Origin: Aporophyla lueneburgensis
Lineage: Eukaryota; Arthropoda; Insecta; Lepidoptera; Noctuidae
Direction of reading: 5' to 3'
DNA: 64,000 bases
Assembly (NCBI GenBank): GCA_932294355.1
Contig: OW028762.1
Location: forward strand, 4,774,001 to 4,838,000
This document shows, one piece after another, positions 10,280-21,218 of the stretch. Numbering within the stretch: the first letter of the stretch is position 1; each line of letters opens with the position of its first letter. The translations under genes and the position numbers were made by a program. The notes beneath the pieces are model-generated. The model made no database searches. It was not told the DNA's origin and worked only from the letters and a program-made list of their open reading frames with translations.

Positions 10280-12052
10280 ATGTGGAGCATAGTAAATGAA
10301 CGTATAAACAAAAAAATTGCAAGTGAGAAATGTAATATAACCCTACAAACGAATAATAGCGTAACTTCTGAACCCAAAGAGGTTGCAAATATATTTAACA
10401 ATTTTTTGCTTCTATTGGGGAGGCTTCAAACCACTCAACAGGCAAACCGAAAGGATCTCCAGTTGTATGCCCTACAGAGAATACAATCTTCCTAAGTCCA
10501 ATTGATCCTTACGAGGTAAATACTTTAATCAAAAATTTGAAAAACAAAAGAAGTCACGGCGTTGATGAACTTCCACCTACCTTATTAAGACAATGTGCAG
10601 ATGAATTAACCTTACCATTTTATATATTAAATTAAATCAGTCATTTGAAGAAGGAGCTTTTCCTAATCTCTTAAAAAAGGCTCTTATAAAACCCATTCAC
10701 AAAAAGAAATGTAAAACAGATCCGAATAATTACCGCCCCATTGCCCTCTTACCGACAGCTTCCAAAATATTCGAAAAAGCTATGTGTAATCGAGTGTATG
10801 CTTTTTGTGAAAAATATCATATATTTAATGACTGCCAAAACGGTTTTCGAAAAAATCGTTCCACTACCTTAGCCGTTTACAAATTTATCCAAAAAGCCCT
10901 TGACATCATTAATAATAAAAAGTATGCGATAGGACTTCTGCTTGATATGACGAAAGCATATGATAAAGTACAATTTGAAATATTATTAAATAAATTATAC
11001 AGTATAGGACTCCGCGGCAAATGTTATGATTGGTTTGTATCTTACTTAAAACATAGGGAGCAAATCGTTGAAATCGAACATTACAACAACAGTAAAAACG
11101 AAATAGAAATAATCAGATCCGACAGCAAAAAAATCACCGCCTACATTCCGCAAGGAAGCGTAATAGGATCTTTCTTATTCCTTGTTTATGTAAACGACCT
11201 TCCCTATAGTATAACGAGCCATGTGTGCTGTTTGCGGATGACATATCTATACTCACCTCATGTGAAAATAACACCAATTTGAATGACAAATTAAATTCCA
11301 TACTAGATTCAATATTAAACTGGATGACTGAAGATAACCTAGAAATAAACTTCAATAAAACTAAAATAATGTCATTCCACCCTCGCCAAAAAGTACCCAT
11401 AAATATAAACTTTACTTTTAAAAATAATAAATTAGAAGTAGTGGATAACTTCACCCTACTAGGCCTAAACATTGATACACATATAAACTGGAAGTCACAC
11501 ATTCAGAAAGTAAGAGCTAAAATATCGAAATTTTCATACGCCCTCCGCGAGATCAAAAAAACTACAGACCTTAAAACTGCACTAATAATGTATTACGCGT
11601 ACGCCTACGCATGGCTCAAATACGGTGTCATATTATGGGGCAATAGCACTGACGCGCCCACGCTATTTACCCTACAGAAAAAACTAATTAGAATCCTAGT
11701 AAATATTGAAGTTACCGATAGCTGTAAACCCCACTTTCAGGAACTAAATACTCTATCCCTACCCTGCATTTATATATTTGAAGTTTGTAAGTTCGTGCGT
11801 AAGTACCCAGAATTCTTTACAAAAAGAGAGGACATACAAACGAAAATTACATTAAGGCATAAAAATAGACTAAACTTACCAACATCGCGTCTAAAAATGC
11901 ACTCCAATAGTACCTTTGTCATGGCCATAAAAATATATAATAAATTACCCGAGATAATAAAGAATCTAAACAAACATAACATCTTTATTAATAAATTGAA
12001 GCTTTTTAGTCATAAGAAAATGTTACTACAGTATAAGCGAATACTTAAATGA
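10280..12052 (+). pseudogene. Non-LTR ORF2 reverse transcriptase region, frameshifted
   Basis: Successive frames encode RT blocks: GVDELPPTLLRQC (~10560), FRKNRSTTLAVYKFI (~10850), LLLDMTKAYDKV (~10940), YIPQGSVIGSFLFLVYVND (~11140). Then in another frame come FADDISILTS (11231-11260) and the thumb/C-terminal region LKYGVILWGN, to a stop at 12050-12052. Frame changes near 10430, 10630 and 11220 prevent a full protein. FADD is the catalytic polymerase box. Confidence 0.8.
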
Positions 12053-12517
12053 TAAATTATAAGTAACGTTATAATATAAGCCTACCAACTTGTAATGCAT
12101 AATATACATTTTTATTTTTTATTTTAATAAATGTGGAGGATACAATTAAATAATCTTACCATAATTAATAAATAATTATTAAATAAGCAATAAATTAAAC
12201 AATAATTAATAATTTAAAAAATATAAATACATATCGTTTTTTTTATCAGATTACAGTAAGTAATTAAACAAGTGTATATAATTAATAAAACTGTAATATA
12301 TTTGTAATCGTGGTTACTTAGGATTAAGTTATAGTATGTCACAAGCCGCGCGCCAGTCTCGGAATATACGTCTATAAGTGAAGTCCATGTTTAATTGTGT
12401 TCCCATATTCTTCAGTGGCGACGAGAACAGACAGATTCTACGCGTGATTCGTGATTGTGCGTGATTTAACAATTAATTACTATTAAAATAAGAACAGTAT
12501 TACTAAATTAACCAGAA

Positions 12518-13762
12518 ATGTCGATAGGAAAAATTGCAGAGTTCAAAGTCTACAGTGACGATTGGCGGTTGTACGTGGATCGTTTAGAACAATATTTTAT
12601 AGTGAACAAGATTCCTAACGAATTACAAGTGCCTACATTAATAACAGTGATGGGGGCGGAATGTTAGGAACTTCTGGTTAATTTGTGTACGCCGGTTAAA
12701 CCAAAAAGCAAAACGTTCGCACAAATCGGTGACGTCATGGAAAAACACTTGCAACCAAAACCAGCAGAGCGATATAAGTTTCGACTTAGGAAACAAAAAG
12801 AAGGTGAAGTTATATCGGAATACGTGGCTACCTTGAAGAAGATGTCCAAAACATGCGAGTTTGGGCCCTGGCTGGAAGAAAGCTTGAGAGATCAGATAGT
12901 GTGTGGCATAAGAAATGAAACCATACGACAACGATTGTTTCCTGAAAATAACTTGGATTTCGGAAAGGCGTATAAGTTGGCTGTTAGCATGGAGGCTGCA
13001 GAAAAAGATGCTGCGGCCGTTGAAAGACCCAGCGGGTCGAGAAGCGAGGGTGCGTCCACGACGTCGGTGACGTGTCAAGCGGTGACAGCGGGCTCGCGGC
13101 GGAAGGGCACGGCGGCCGTGGCCGCGCGTGACGGCCGCGGAGCGACAGCATCGTGCGATACTACGGCGTCAAGCGGAAGAGAGCGAGGCGCGCGCGCATC
13201 GGCGGCGCCCGCACCCATGAAGCTGGGTGAGCGTGCGCAGCAACAACAGTGTCGAGTGTGCGGCCGGCGTCACGACGCAAGCAGGTGCAAGTTCGGGCGT
13301 TATGTTTGCCGAGTATGTAACCAAATAGGACATTTGCGACGTATGTGTCCGAATGTATCGGAACACTACAACGTGGATATGGACGCGCGAATAAGAAATT
13401 CCTCTGAAAGTGATGGCGCGGAGAGCGATGAGGTAATATTTGTAAATTTGTGTAAGTTATCAGCGATGCAGTGTAGTCCTATTTATGTTGAATTGAATGT
13501 AAACGGTATTAACATTAAAATGGAATGTGACACCGGCAGTGCGGTGTCATGTATAAGCTGGGACTGTTATAGAAGATTATTTAGTGATGTAAAACTTAAA
13601 CCTAGTAATTTAAAACTAAAGTATTATACCGGCGAGTTAGTCAAACCCCTTGGAATCATACAACCAGATGTGAAATACCAAAATAGGCATAAACAATTAG
13701 ATTTGTATGTTGTTGATAATGGTAAAACACTCCTATTAGGCCGTCAGTGGATGGCAGAACTA
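12518..13762 (+). pseudogene. Mag-like gag-protease ORF with nonsense codon
   Basis: ATG at 12518 gives MSIGKIAEFKVYSDDWRLYV, stopped by TAG at 12665-12667; the same frame is then open to 13819. Counting from the ATG at 12683, Gag spans about 1-180. Two zinc knuckles follow (CRVCGRRHDASRC at 190-202 and CRVCNQIGHLRRMC at 209-222), then an aspartic protease with the ECDTGSAVSC active site (Asp283). GC content of the linker at 13020-13240 is high. An unrelated repeat enters the frame at about 13763. Confidence 0.8.
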
Positions 13763-14412
13763 AAAACCGGCCAAGTGCGAGTCGGACTCGCGCACCGAGG
13801 GTTCCGTACAAATCTGTAGGTATTCTCGGTTTAAAAATATATATTTTTTTTTAATTTTTATATTTCAGTTGATTGAATGTAAGGTAAATTGCGGTTTACG
13901 ATTTATGACGTTTTAAAAAAAAACTACTCACTCGATCTCGTTCAAACCAATTTTCGTTGGTAGTTTACATGGTAATGTACATCATATATTTTTTTTAGTT
14001 TTATCATTCTCTTATTTTAGAAGTTACGGGGGGGGGACACACATTTTACCACTTTGGAAGTGTCTCTCGCGCAAACTATTCAGTTTAGAAAAAAATTATA
14101 TTAGAAACCTCATTATCATTTTTGAAGACCTATTCATAGATACCCCACACGTATGGGTTTGATGAAAAAAAACATTTTTGAGTTTCAGTTCTATGTATGG
14201 GGAACCCCAAAATTTATTGTTTTTTTTCTATTTTAGTGTGAAAATCTTAATGCGGTTCACAGAATACATCTACTTACCAAGTTTCAACAGCATAGCTCTT
14301 ATAGTTTCGGAAAAAAGTGGCTGTGACATACGGACGGACAGACAGACAGACAGACAGACATGACGAATCTATAAGGGTTCCGTTTTTTGCCATTTGGCAA
14401 CGGAACCCCCTA
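13763..14412 (+). repeat. Lepidopteran dispersed repeat inserted in Mag-like pol
   Basis: It starts CCGGCCAAGTGCGAGTCGGA then CTCGCGCACCGAGGGTTCCG. It ends with (GACA)n at 14332-14360, TCTATAAGGGTTCCG and TTGGCAACGGAACCCC. I recognise this as a widespread lepidopteran interspersed repeat. GGTTCCGT-type words at both ends suggest inverted termini. It separates protease from RT. Confidence 0.7.
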
Positions 14413-15395
14413 TGATTGTAACAGTAACGATATTGTGATGTACAAAAACAATATATTTGATATGGCTGCTTTCAGTACCAAATACTTTGACGTGTTCGCG
14501 GACGGGCTGGGCCGGTTCACCGGCGGCACGGTGAGCGTGTGCGTGCGCGAGGGGGCGCGGCCGGCGTTCATGCGCGCGCGCCCGCTGGCGTACGCGCTGC
14601 GCGAGCCGGTGGAGCGCGCGCTGGACCAGCTGCAGCGAGACGGTATTTTCTCTCCCGTGGAGCGATCTGACTGGGCCACACCCATCGTGCCGGTCGTCAA
14701 GAAGGACGGTAACATTAGAATTTGCGCAGATTACAAATTAACATTAAACAAAGTAATAGAAGTAGACCGTTATCCGTTGCCCAGAGTAGAGGAAGTACTG
14801 CTTCGTTTGAAGGGGGGCCAACATTTCAGTGAAATTGACCTTTCACAGGCATACGCTCAATTTGAGCTGGATGAAACAAAAAAATATACAGTGATTAACA
14901 CTCATAAAGGGTTATTTAGGTATAATCGGCTAGTATACGGGTTAGCATCGAGTCCGGGCATTTTTCAAAGACATTTGGAGCAGTTGTTTGCAGATTTACC
15001 ACATGTGGGGGTGTTTTTGGATGACATCATAATAACAGGACGCACAAACGAAGCACACATGCGTAACTTATGCAAAGTATTTGATCGCTTGAACAAATAC
15101 GGGCTCAGGGTAAAGAAAGATAAATGTGTATTTTTTGCGGAATCAGTAAAATACCTAGGACACACTATTAGTAAAGAAGGGGTTCACACGTGCCCAGACA
15201 AAGTAAAAGCTATAGTCAAAACTCCAGCACCCACGAATATTTCTGAACTAAGAGCTTTTATTGGTATGGTGATGTACTACGGGAAATTTATAAGAAATGT
15301 TAGTACACTTCTAGCGCCATTGTATAAGTTACTTAAAGCTGGAACTCCGTATAGCTGTGAACCTGTGAAGATGCAGAAAGTATCAAACCATACTT
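14413..15395 (+). pseudogene. Mag-like reverse transcriptase region
   Basis: Open in one frame from 14387 to 15400. RT motifs: SPVERSDWATPIVPVVKKDG, ICADYKLTLNKV, FSEIDLSQAY (first catalytic Asp), LVYGLASSPGIFQR and FLDDIIITG (catalytic Asp pair at about 15020). The thumb (YLGHTISKEG) and the start of the RNase H linker (LLAPLYKLLK) follow. After about 15345 homology ends, and RNase H is deleted. GC bias of the first 200 bp exceeds that of the rest. Confidence 0.8.
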
Positions 15396-15396
15396 T

Positions 15397-15942
15397 ATGA
15401 GGCGCAATGAGTTATATACCGAGTGTGGCTGTATTATGTGGGGTTATCGTATGGTTATACCACATTCGTTGCAGAACAATGTTTTAAAACAACTTCATAG
15501 TAGTCACATGGGGATCGTAAGAGCAAAAAGTTTGGCTCGTAGCTATGTATGGTGGTCCAATATTGACGCGGCCGTGGAAGCACAATGTAAGAAATGTGAG
15601 ACTTGTGCAGCGGAGGCGGACGCGCCACCACGGGATCCGACACAGCCGTGGCAGTATCACACGCGGCCCTGGACAAGGGTTCACATCGATATCCTAGGGC
15701 CATATAAAGGTCTTACTTTCTTAGTTATTGTTGATTCTTCTTCAAAATGGTTAGAAGTGTTTGAGGTGACACGGACTAATGCGTCTAATGTTATAAAAGT
15801 TTTAAGAGGTACATTTGCAAGGTTGGGATTACCGGAGGAATTAGTATTGGATCAAGGTCCACCATTCACTAGTATAGAGTTTAAAACCTTCTTAAAAAAC
15901 AACGGCATTAAACAGTTATTTTCGCCAGTCTACCATCCATAG
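15397..15942 (+). pseudogene. Mag-like integrase, C-terminally truncated
   Basis: It lies in a different frame from the RT. The zinc domain keeps the LHSSHMG histidines and CKKCETC cysteines. The core keeps VHIDILGP (first Asp) and VLDQGPPFTS (second Asp). It ends FSPVYHP, just short of the third catalytic residue, where gypsy LTR sequence resumes. Non-functional. Confidence 0.8.
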
Positions 15943-16142
15943 CCAATAGCGGATTGTCGGGCCGACGGGCAGTTCGATTTCGGAAGTGATCGAATACGAA
16001 TCAAGCGATACAGTACAAGCGAAACAAGTGATTCCAAGTGACGTTTCTTGTAGTTGCGATATTTGTGTTTATTCAATTAAACAGTTTGTGTTTTTCGGAA
16101 TATTGGTTTAAATTAATTTATCCCGAACCCCAGCTTGTAACA
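15943..16142 (+). repeat. 3' LTR of gypsy element, second part
   Basis: It matches 6149-6348 of the 5' LTR almost exactly and ends GTAACA, followed by the target copy ATAA (16143-16146). Confidence 0.88.
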
Positions 16143-16146
16143 ATAA

Positions 16147-17150
16147 TAATCTGCGCTAATTGTAGTCATATTTATTTTAAATACATAGAAACGTAATTTG
16201 ATGATTTACCACCCACAACAAAAGATGTTCATTTGTGAGTTTAGTGTAAGGCATAATTATGATATGTATCTAAAACTCCAAACACAGGTCGAATCTACGT
16301 CGGACAGGATTTTTTTGAAATAATATATAGGATATTGTAATTTGGGTTTTATTAAATCCCACTCACATGTCATGTAACTTTTGACTCCCAATGGTTTCAA
16401 GGAGGTTATTAGGTTATAAAAACCCTGACCTGACATTGAAACAAATGACACAATTGACCAAACACGCACACTTACACACACACACACACACACACACACC
16501 ACTTACACATCACACACACACGCCACACAAACTTACGCAAATACTGTGCCACACCTAAAGACACCTCTCTAGCCCAGTCCATCACTTCGCCACTCTTGAT
16601 TTCCCCCAAACCCCAAGATACAGACTAATTGTCTAGTTTGGGACTCAATGGCAAACGATACATTGTAACCTAGCTGTATGTAGTATTTTAAGCTACTCAT
16701 ATGGCCTCATGTGAACCTGCTTGCTTTATGACCTGTTTTTTTCTACTTCGTATTTATGAGGTTCAGGAATTTCCTTGTATGTTATTAGTTCGACAAACAC
16801 GTGAGTGCTTTGTCATTGGATCGACAATTCGTTGGATCGATAGGGTGTTAGTTTGACAAGGCGTTACTATGACTGGCAATTTAAATTCACTTAGTAAACT
16901 TAACTAAGTTCACATACATTTAAGTAACATGGCATGACATTCAAATCAACAGAATATTTATACAGATTTAAAGGCGGGTTCCAAACTAGGCACAACCTGT
17001 ATCTTGGTGACCCAAGTACCACACAGAGTCAATTTATTGAGTTCTAGTAGAACTCAATAAATTGACTAGATTTTTCATAATAATTTTATTCATACTAAAA
17101 TGCATAGTAATAAAATTTGCAAGAATGTGAATAAAAAGTAGCTTACTATA
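16147..17150. other. Gene-free locus-specific DNA with CA microsatellite
   Basis: 16147-16440 is a diverged relative of the B2 3' flank, alignable with 21957-22037, 23383-23467 and 25195-25280. It lacks the insertions present there. A (CA)n run is at 16474-16499. The rest is AT-rich with a short inverted repeat TCAATTTATTGAGTTCTAGT...ACTCAATAAATTGA near 17030-17065. No gene recognised. Confidence 0.6.
16474..16499. repeat. (CA)n microsatellite
   Basis: About 13 uninterrupted CA units, followed by imperfect CA-rich sequence to about 16525. Confidence 0.9.
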
Positions 17151-18326
17151 CAGGATGTTAGTGTAAACACCGTTATCCTTGAAACCAGTGATTTGGTTTC
17201 GTTAATAGAACGTAAAATCAATGAAAAAAAACAACTTTTTTTTAAAAGAAAATCTGCATTTTTCCACAAGAACATTTCACCTTATGCGCGAGGGCAACAA
17301 ACTTCGGGAACCACACCGCGTTGCACGACGCGACGCCGACACGGTTCGCGACCCTGCAGTCAGTCAGCTGGCAGTCTCGCTAGCGATCGTACGTTACGCC
17401 GCGTCGTAGCGTCCGTCGCTCATTTCTCGCGCGTGAATTGAGTGTGTTACAATGTCTTACACAAATGAACAGTGAACCGAAATGGTTCGGCTTTACGCCA
17501 TTGCGGGTAATAATCTGAACGGGGCGCGTAGGATGTACGCAGAATTGTTCCCTGGACAACCTGTGCCAAACCGAGAAACGATGTTGGCGGCAACGTAAGT
17601 ACCTACGGCCAGTTCACTGTGCCGGTGATTCAATTTTCAATGTTTCCCACTGGACACTATGGACAATTCTCCTCATCGGTCGTCAACATCCATATCATTT
17701 TAGCCGGTCCAAGAACTAAATGATAATGATCGCATACCACGGATGGTATTTTCGCAGTGGCTTATCAATAACCTCGATAACAACAGAATGTTGGACGGAA
17801 CCCATTTTGAACACGTGTTGAGGTTAATGTAGGTCGGTAAGTGTTGATATTTTATTCAATCAGTGTAAATTTAATTTAATTTTTAATTGAACTGTACATA
17901 AAATTGTGATTAACTTTTTAAATACGCCAAAAGTACCTACCCAATGGTTTGGTTTATTAAAAACAAAATGTTTTCAAATCATTTAGAATCCAAAGCCATT
18001 TTGAATCAAAACATTTAGACTTGTCACGCAAAACCAAAGGTAGGTATTTGTGGCTGTCCTTAGCCAAGATAAGTATGATGGGAAAGTTACATCACAGGTA
18101 ATGTGTATTTATGTGTTGTGTGGACGGGACGGCCGGCGATCGTTGTAGTGATTACGTCACTCATGCGCATATCCATGAATTTGCGGGCGGTGTGGGATAA
18201 AATCCGTTCTAAACCTTTTTAGGAAAATATTTGTTTTTATTTTTTTAACTCGCTCGCTTGGTTATTTTATATTTAAGTCTAATTACCCATGGGTAAAGTG
18301 ACAACGGTGTTTATCCTTACATCCTG
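17151..18326 (+). mobile_element. Deleted Tc1/mariner-type DNA transposon
   Basis: The ends are CAGGATGTTAGTGTAAACAC and the reverse complement of CAGGATGTAAGGATAAACAC (three mismatches), flanked by TA. Inside, ATG at 17452 begins MSYTNEQ then a TGA, followed by LYAIAGNNLNGARRMYAELF, a DUF4817-like helix-turn-helix. A later fragment (RIPRMVFSQWLINNLDNN, about 17733-17786) matches the middle of such transposases. The catalytic domain is deleted, so the copy is non-autonomous. Two large non-coding blocks (17830-18300) remain. Confidence 0.8.
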
Positions 18327-19592
18327 TATAGAATAGAATAAACTGTATAAAATAATTGATGATGTGAGTAAATGTAGGGTGTATATGTACTGTGTGTCTC
18401 ACTTCAGGTCCAGTTGAAAACCAGCGTCAAGCACTAGTATCAGTGTGTGGCAATTTTGCAGAACTGAGGTTTTTTGGAGCAGCGCAGAGCGGGAGAAATC
18501 ATTTGATGACTTCCCATCCAAAAAAAAGCCCACGTTAATGCTAGTTTCTTACATCACACTGTATATTTTTTTTATGTGTGGCCTCAGAGTAGATTTTGGA
18601 AACAGTAAAAGTTAAGCTTTTAGCATTGAACACTCGTATCGATTAAAACGACAAAAACCGGGATGCGGTGAAGGATTTTTGTTTTTGAAAGTGGGAATCT
18701 TTCTATTTTTCTACCCCTGATACTGAGTTAGAACGAGTTTTGTTAATAAAGTATTGGTATTATGCATGTGATGATTATTTTACAGGCCAGTTGTACTTTC
18801 GAATATCAAATTCATTCGAATTTACGTTACGCTTGTGTCGCATCGTCGATCGTGATAGGAGAACTAATTCCCATAATGACAGCTGTAGTCTTGACTGAAC
18901 ACTATCAGCGGGGCAAGCACGTCATACTCTGACAGGATTAACTCACATATTTTGTCACACTTTGGGACCAAACACCTTGATAAAATGCGTGATTCAAGGC
19001 TTATCACACAGGCCGTACTCGCTCCGCAGGTCAGCTGGGTCGATCTATACGCTCCGTATGAAAGACACTTTCCATTAATAAATATTGAGACTATATCAAA
19101 AAAAGGATCTGAAAAGGCTTGTATCATAACAGACACGTGCCTTCTTAGAAGCGTGCGCAGCAATTATAAACTAACGTTTCATAATGTAACAGCCAGTCAC
19201 AGAAGATAGTTTGTACTAGGTCAGTAATGAATTTAATAATAAAATGTCTATGTAATGTATCTTTCACCTTTTTGTTATACTAAAAGTTTCTATGTTCTTT
19301 TTCATTGTGTTTCTGCCCTGTGCGTTTCTCAAATAAAATATTTTTCTTTCTTTCATTCTTTAATGTTTACTGAAAATAAACACGTTGCTATATAATTCTT
19401 CTTTATTTAATTACTTAGGATTATACTCTGGACTCAGCAGTTTAAACGATGTCATGCTTTTCAATGAATATAATAAATATATTAATTCTTTATCAACAAT
19501 GCTATCGGATGATTTATACATAAAATAAAAGATTAAAATATTTTGCGAATTCATGGTCTTTTATTAATATTCTGGCATCAGAAAAGTACACT
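18327..19592. other. Gene-free A2 3' flank with retroposon tails
   Basis: 18486-18535 is another R1-like 3' tail ending in A8. From about 18590 the DNA matches the 3' flanks of A3 (26450-27449), A5 (42698-43697) and partly A4 and A6. It is therefore locus-specific duplicated sequence. 19200-19360 has a retroposon-type tail (TTTCTGCCCTGTGCGT, AATAAAATA). The poly-A signal of A2 on the - strand is at about 19560-19565. Confidence 0.65.
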
Positions 19593-20137
19593 TTAGTAGT
19601 AAAGTGGAGATCCACAGCCGCAAGCGCACTGTCCGGAGATAGACACGGCACCAGCAGCGGGTACAGCACCACAGAAAGTCACTGCACCGTTGATGGGGAC
19701 CTGACCAGCAACAGCGGTTTCACCAGCGACTGGCAGCTCACCAGCGACCGCCACGTTGCCTTCACCGACACCGCCGTAAGCAGCTCCAAGAGCATTAGCA
19801 CCTCCGTATGCAGCAACAGGAGCAAGTGCGCCACCATAAGCAGATCCAAGGCCACCGCCGTAAGCACCAAGACCGAGAGCACTACCACAGCCAGCGGAGA
19901 GACTAGCGCCGAGACCCAGAGCAGGAGCTATGGTGGCCACTTGACCTCCGCAGCCGCACCCGTAACCAAACACATTCTAGAGAAACAAAAGTAACTCATT
20001 ATACCAGAATTGCTAATGGAAAATAAAGGACACACACAATAGCAATGATGGGAAAACTCAAAAGTATGTAAAATGGATTAACTCACCTGGATCAAGCAAG
20101 CTTGGATGCAGAGCAAAAGAACAGTGAAGGAAGACAT
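19593..20137 (-). CDS. Class A chorion protein A2
   Basis: Exon 1 is 20137-20087 (17 codons, MSSFTVLLLCIQACLIQ), intron 20086-19977 (GT...AG, 110 bp), exon 2 19976-19593; total 144 aa. Signal peptide to about residue 20. The left arm has CGCGG then ALGLG/AYGGG repeats (about 22-84). The central domain is at about 85-135 (GEGNVAVAGELPVAGETAVA, INGAVTFCGAVPAAG). The Cys-rich right end is CACGCGSPLYY. It is divergently paired with B2 and shares its 314-bp promoter. All splice sites and the frame are intact. It differs from A3/A5 mainly at VFGYG (VFSYG), SLSAG (GLSTG) and NALG (NTLG). Confidence 0.93.
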
Positions 20138-20451
20138 GTTTGATGTTTGTTCAACGAGAAGCTGAAGACTGAATGATAGTCCTACTTCTAGAACACGTTT
20201 ATATAGTGCCCAAGTTTCTAATCACAAACGTTCTTTTAAAACAAAATATAATATATTTCAAGGTTACGTTACATATTATTTACAAAATACATTCATTTTT
20301 CTATTTCCCCATATTGATAAAGGTATGTAAACTTCATTTCAAAATGCACAAATTATGGCAACACAACTACATAGATAAGAACAACGTTTCAGTATAAATA
20401 GTCGATCGACTCGGAAAACTCATTCTCAAGTTCACTTCAACACAAACTACA
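20138..20451. promoter_or_regulatory. Bidirectional promoter of A2/B2
   Basis: The A side has a TATA box read on the - strand as CTATATAAA (20206-20198). The B side has TATAAATA (20393-20400) and an initiator TCATTCTCAAGTTCAC. Between them are GGTTACGTTACATATT, a candidate C/EBP-like ATTATGGCAAC and a GATA site AGATAAG (20373-20379). Compared with pairs 4 and 5, a ~15-bp block after CACAAACGT is deleted, removing the TCACGT hexamer (- strand). That hexamer is known as a conserved silkmoth chorion promoter element. Factor binding is inferred from motifs only. Confidence 0.85.
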
Positions 20452-21218
20452 ATGTCAGCCAAGGTGATCCTCGTCCTCTGCGCTCAGGCGCTCTTCATCC
20501 AGGTGAGTTTTTTTTGTTTTCAGTAAATATTAAATAGTATTCTCTAATTTATCTAACAATTATGTGTCATTGACATAAAACGTCCTCTGCTTGTGTAAAG
20601 TCATTTATTAATTCAATAATTTCATATTTACAGACCGCTTTCGGTTCGTGTCTTGGTCGTGGAGCCATCGCCGCCCCTACTCTCATTGCCCCAGGATGTG
20701 CTGGTAATGGCTTTGCTGGGAACGGCTTGATCGGAAATGGATTGATTGGCAATGGCTATGTTGGTAACTGCGCCAGCAACGGTTTCATTGGTGATGGTAT
20801 TATTGGCAATGGTTTGATCGGCAACGGGTTGGCTAATCTAGAGATCATTTCGACCAGTGGTGGAGGACTGCCTGTCTCCAGCATGTCTGCTATCGCTCCC
20901 AATGGCCTCTCCGTAGTGTCGGAGAATGTGTATGAGGGTGCTCTGTCCGTCGCTGGTGAGCTGCCGTTCTTGAGTGCTGTGGCTTTGGAGGGAGTGTTGC
21001 CCAGTGGTGGTGCTGGTGCCGTCAGCTACAGCTGCGGTAACGGTAATACTGCTATTGAGAGCATCGCTCCTTCTGCTGCTACATATGGCGCTGCTGGTGC
21101 CTATGGCGCTGGCGCCTACGGGCTCGGCGCCGGCTATGGATCTGGCGCTGCTACCATCGCTCCTGCCGGTGTCGGACTCGGCTATGGAAGCCGCGGCTGT
21201 GGATGCGGCGTTTATTAA
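20452..21218 (+). CDS. Class B chorion protein B2
   Basis: Exon 1 is 20452-20502, intron 20503-20633 (131 bp), exon 2 20634-21218; 211 aa. The arrangement is as in B1. Differences include YVGNC for YAGNC in the left arm, a Glu at ENVYEG, and GNTAIESIAPSAATYG at the start of the right arm. It has the longer IIGNGLIGNGLANLE form of the left arm, five residues more than B3 and B6. Poly-A signal AATAAA near 21264. From about 20698 its exon 2 is identical by eye to B4, consistent with recent duplication or conversion. Confidence 0.93.

Larger units (their letters stand above)
9457..12290 (+). mobile_element. 5'-truncated non-LTR retrotransposon (Jockey/CR1 group)
   Basis: It begins inside an AP-endonuclease domain (CLDLIFTNF, then SDHNSTILHL with the conserved Ser-Asp-His near 9570). 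It continues through reverse transcriptase to an AT-rich 3' end. Codon use is strongly AT-biased compared with neighbours. A TAA at 9615-9617 and several frame changes break the ORF. The precise clade is uncertain. No target duplication around it was found. Confidence 0.75.
12300..15942 (+). mobile_element. Mag-like LTR retrotransposon, 3'-truncated
   Basis: A short candidate LTR (about 12300-12414) is followed by the primer site TGGCGACGAG (12416-12425, tRNA-Ser type used by the Mag group). Gag, protease, RT and an integrase fragment follow. The integrase stops before its catalytic Glu, at the exact junction with the gypsy 3' LTR. No 3' LTR of this element exists here. The left limit is approximate because only one LTR is present. 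Confidence 0.75.
5818..16142 (+). mobile_element. Ty3/gypsy LTR retrotransposon with nested insertion
   Basis: The element is bounded by TGTTAC...GTAACA LTR ends and a 4-bp target duplication ATAA (5814-5817 and 16143-16146). The paralogous DNA at about 21955-21975 (TTATAATAATCTGCGC) is the empty site. It holds a 5' LTR, primer binding site, gag-integrase ORF, polypurine tract and a 3' LTR. The 3' LTR is split by 6.5 kb of other retroelement DNA (9457-15942). The two LTRs differ at several positions, so the insertion is not recent. Confidence 0.88.

Noticed and set aside
14332..14360. Short tandem GACA units as a CRISPR-like or satellite array
   Set aside because: A simple tetranucleotide run inside a known lepidopteran dispersed repeat; the genome is eukaryotic and no spacers exist.
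19679..19888. Leucine-rich open frames overlapping the chorion genes in other frames (here and at 4699, 20974, 27536, 43784, 58232)
   Set aside because: They arise from the repetitive Gly/Ala/Tyr codons of chorion exon 2 read in another frame. They have no start context of their own and recur in every copy.
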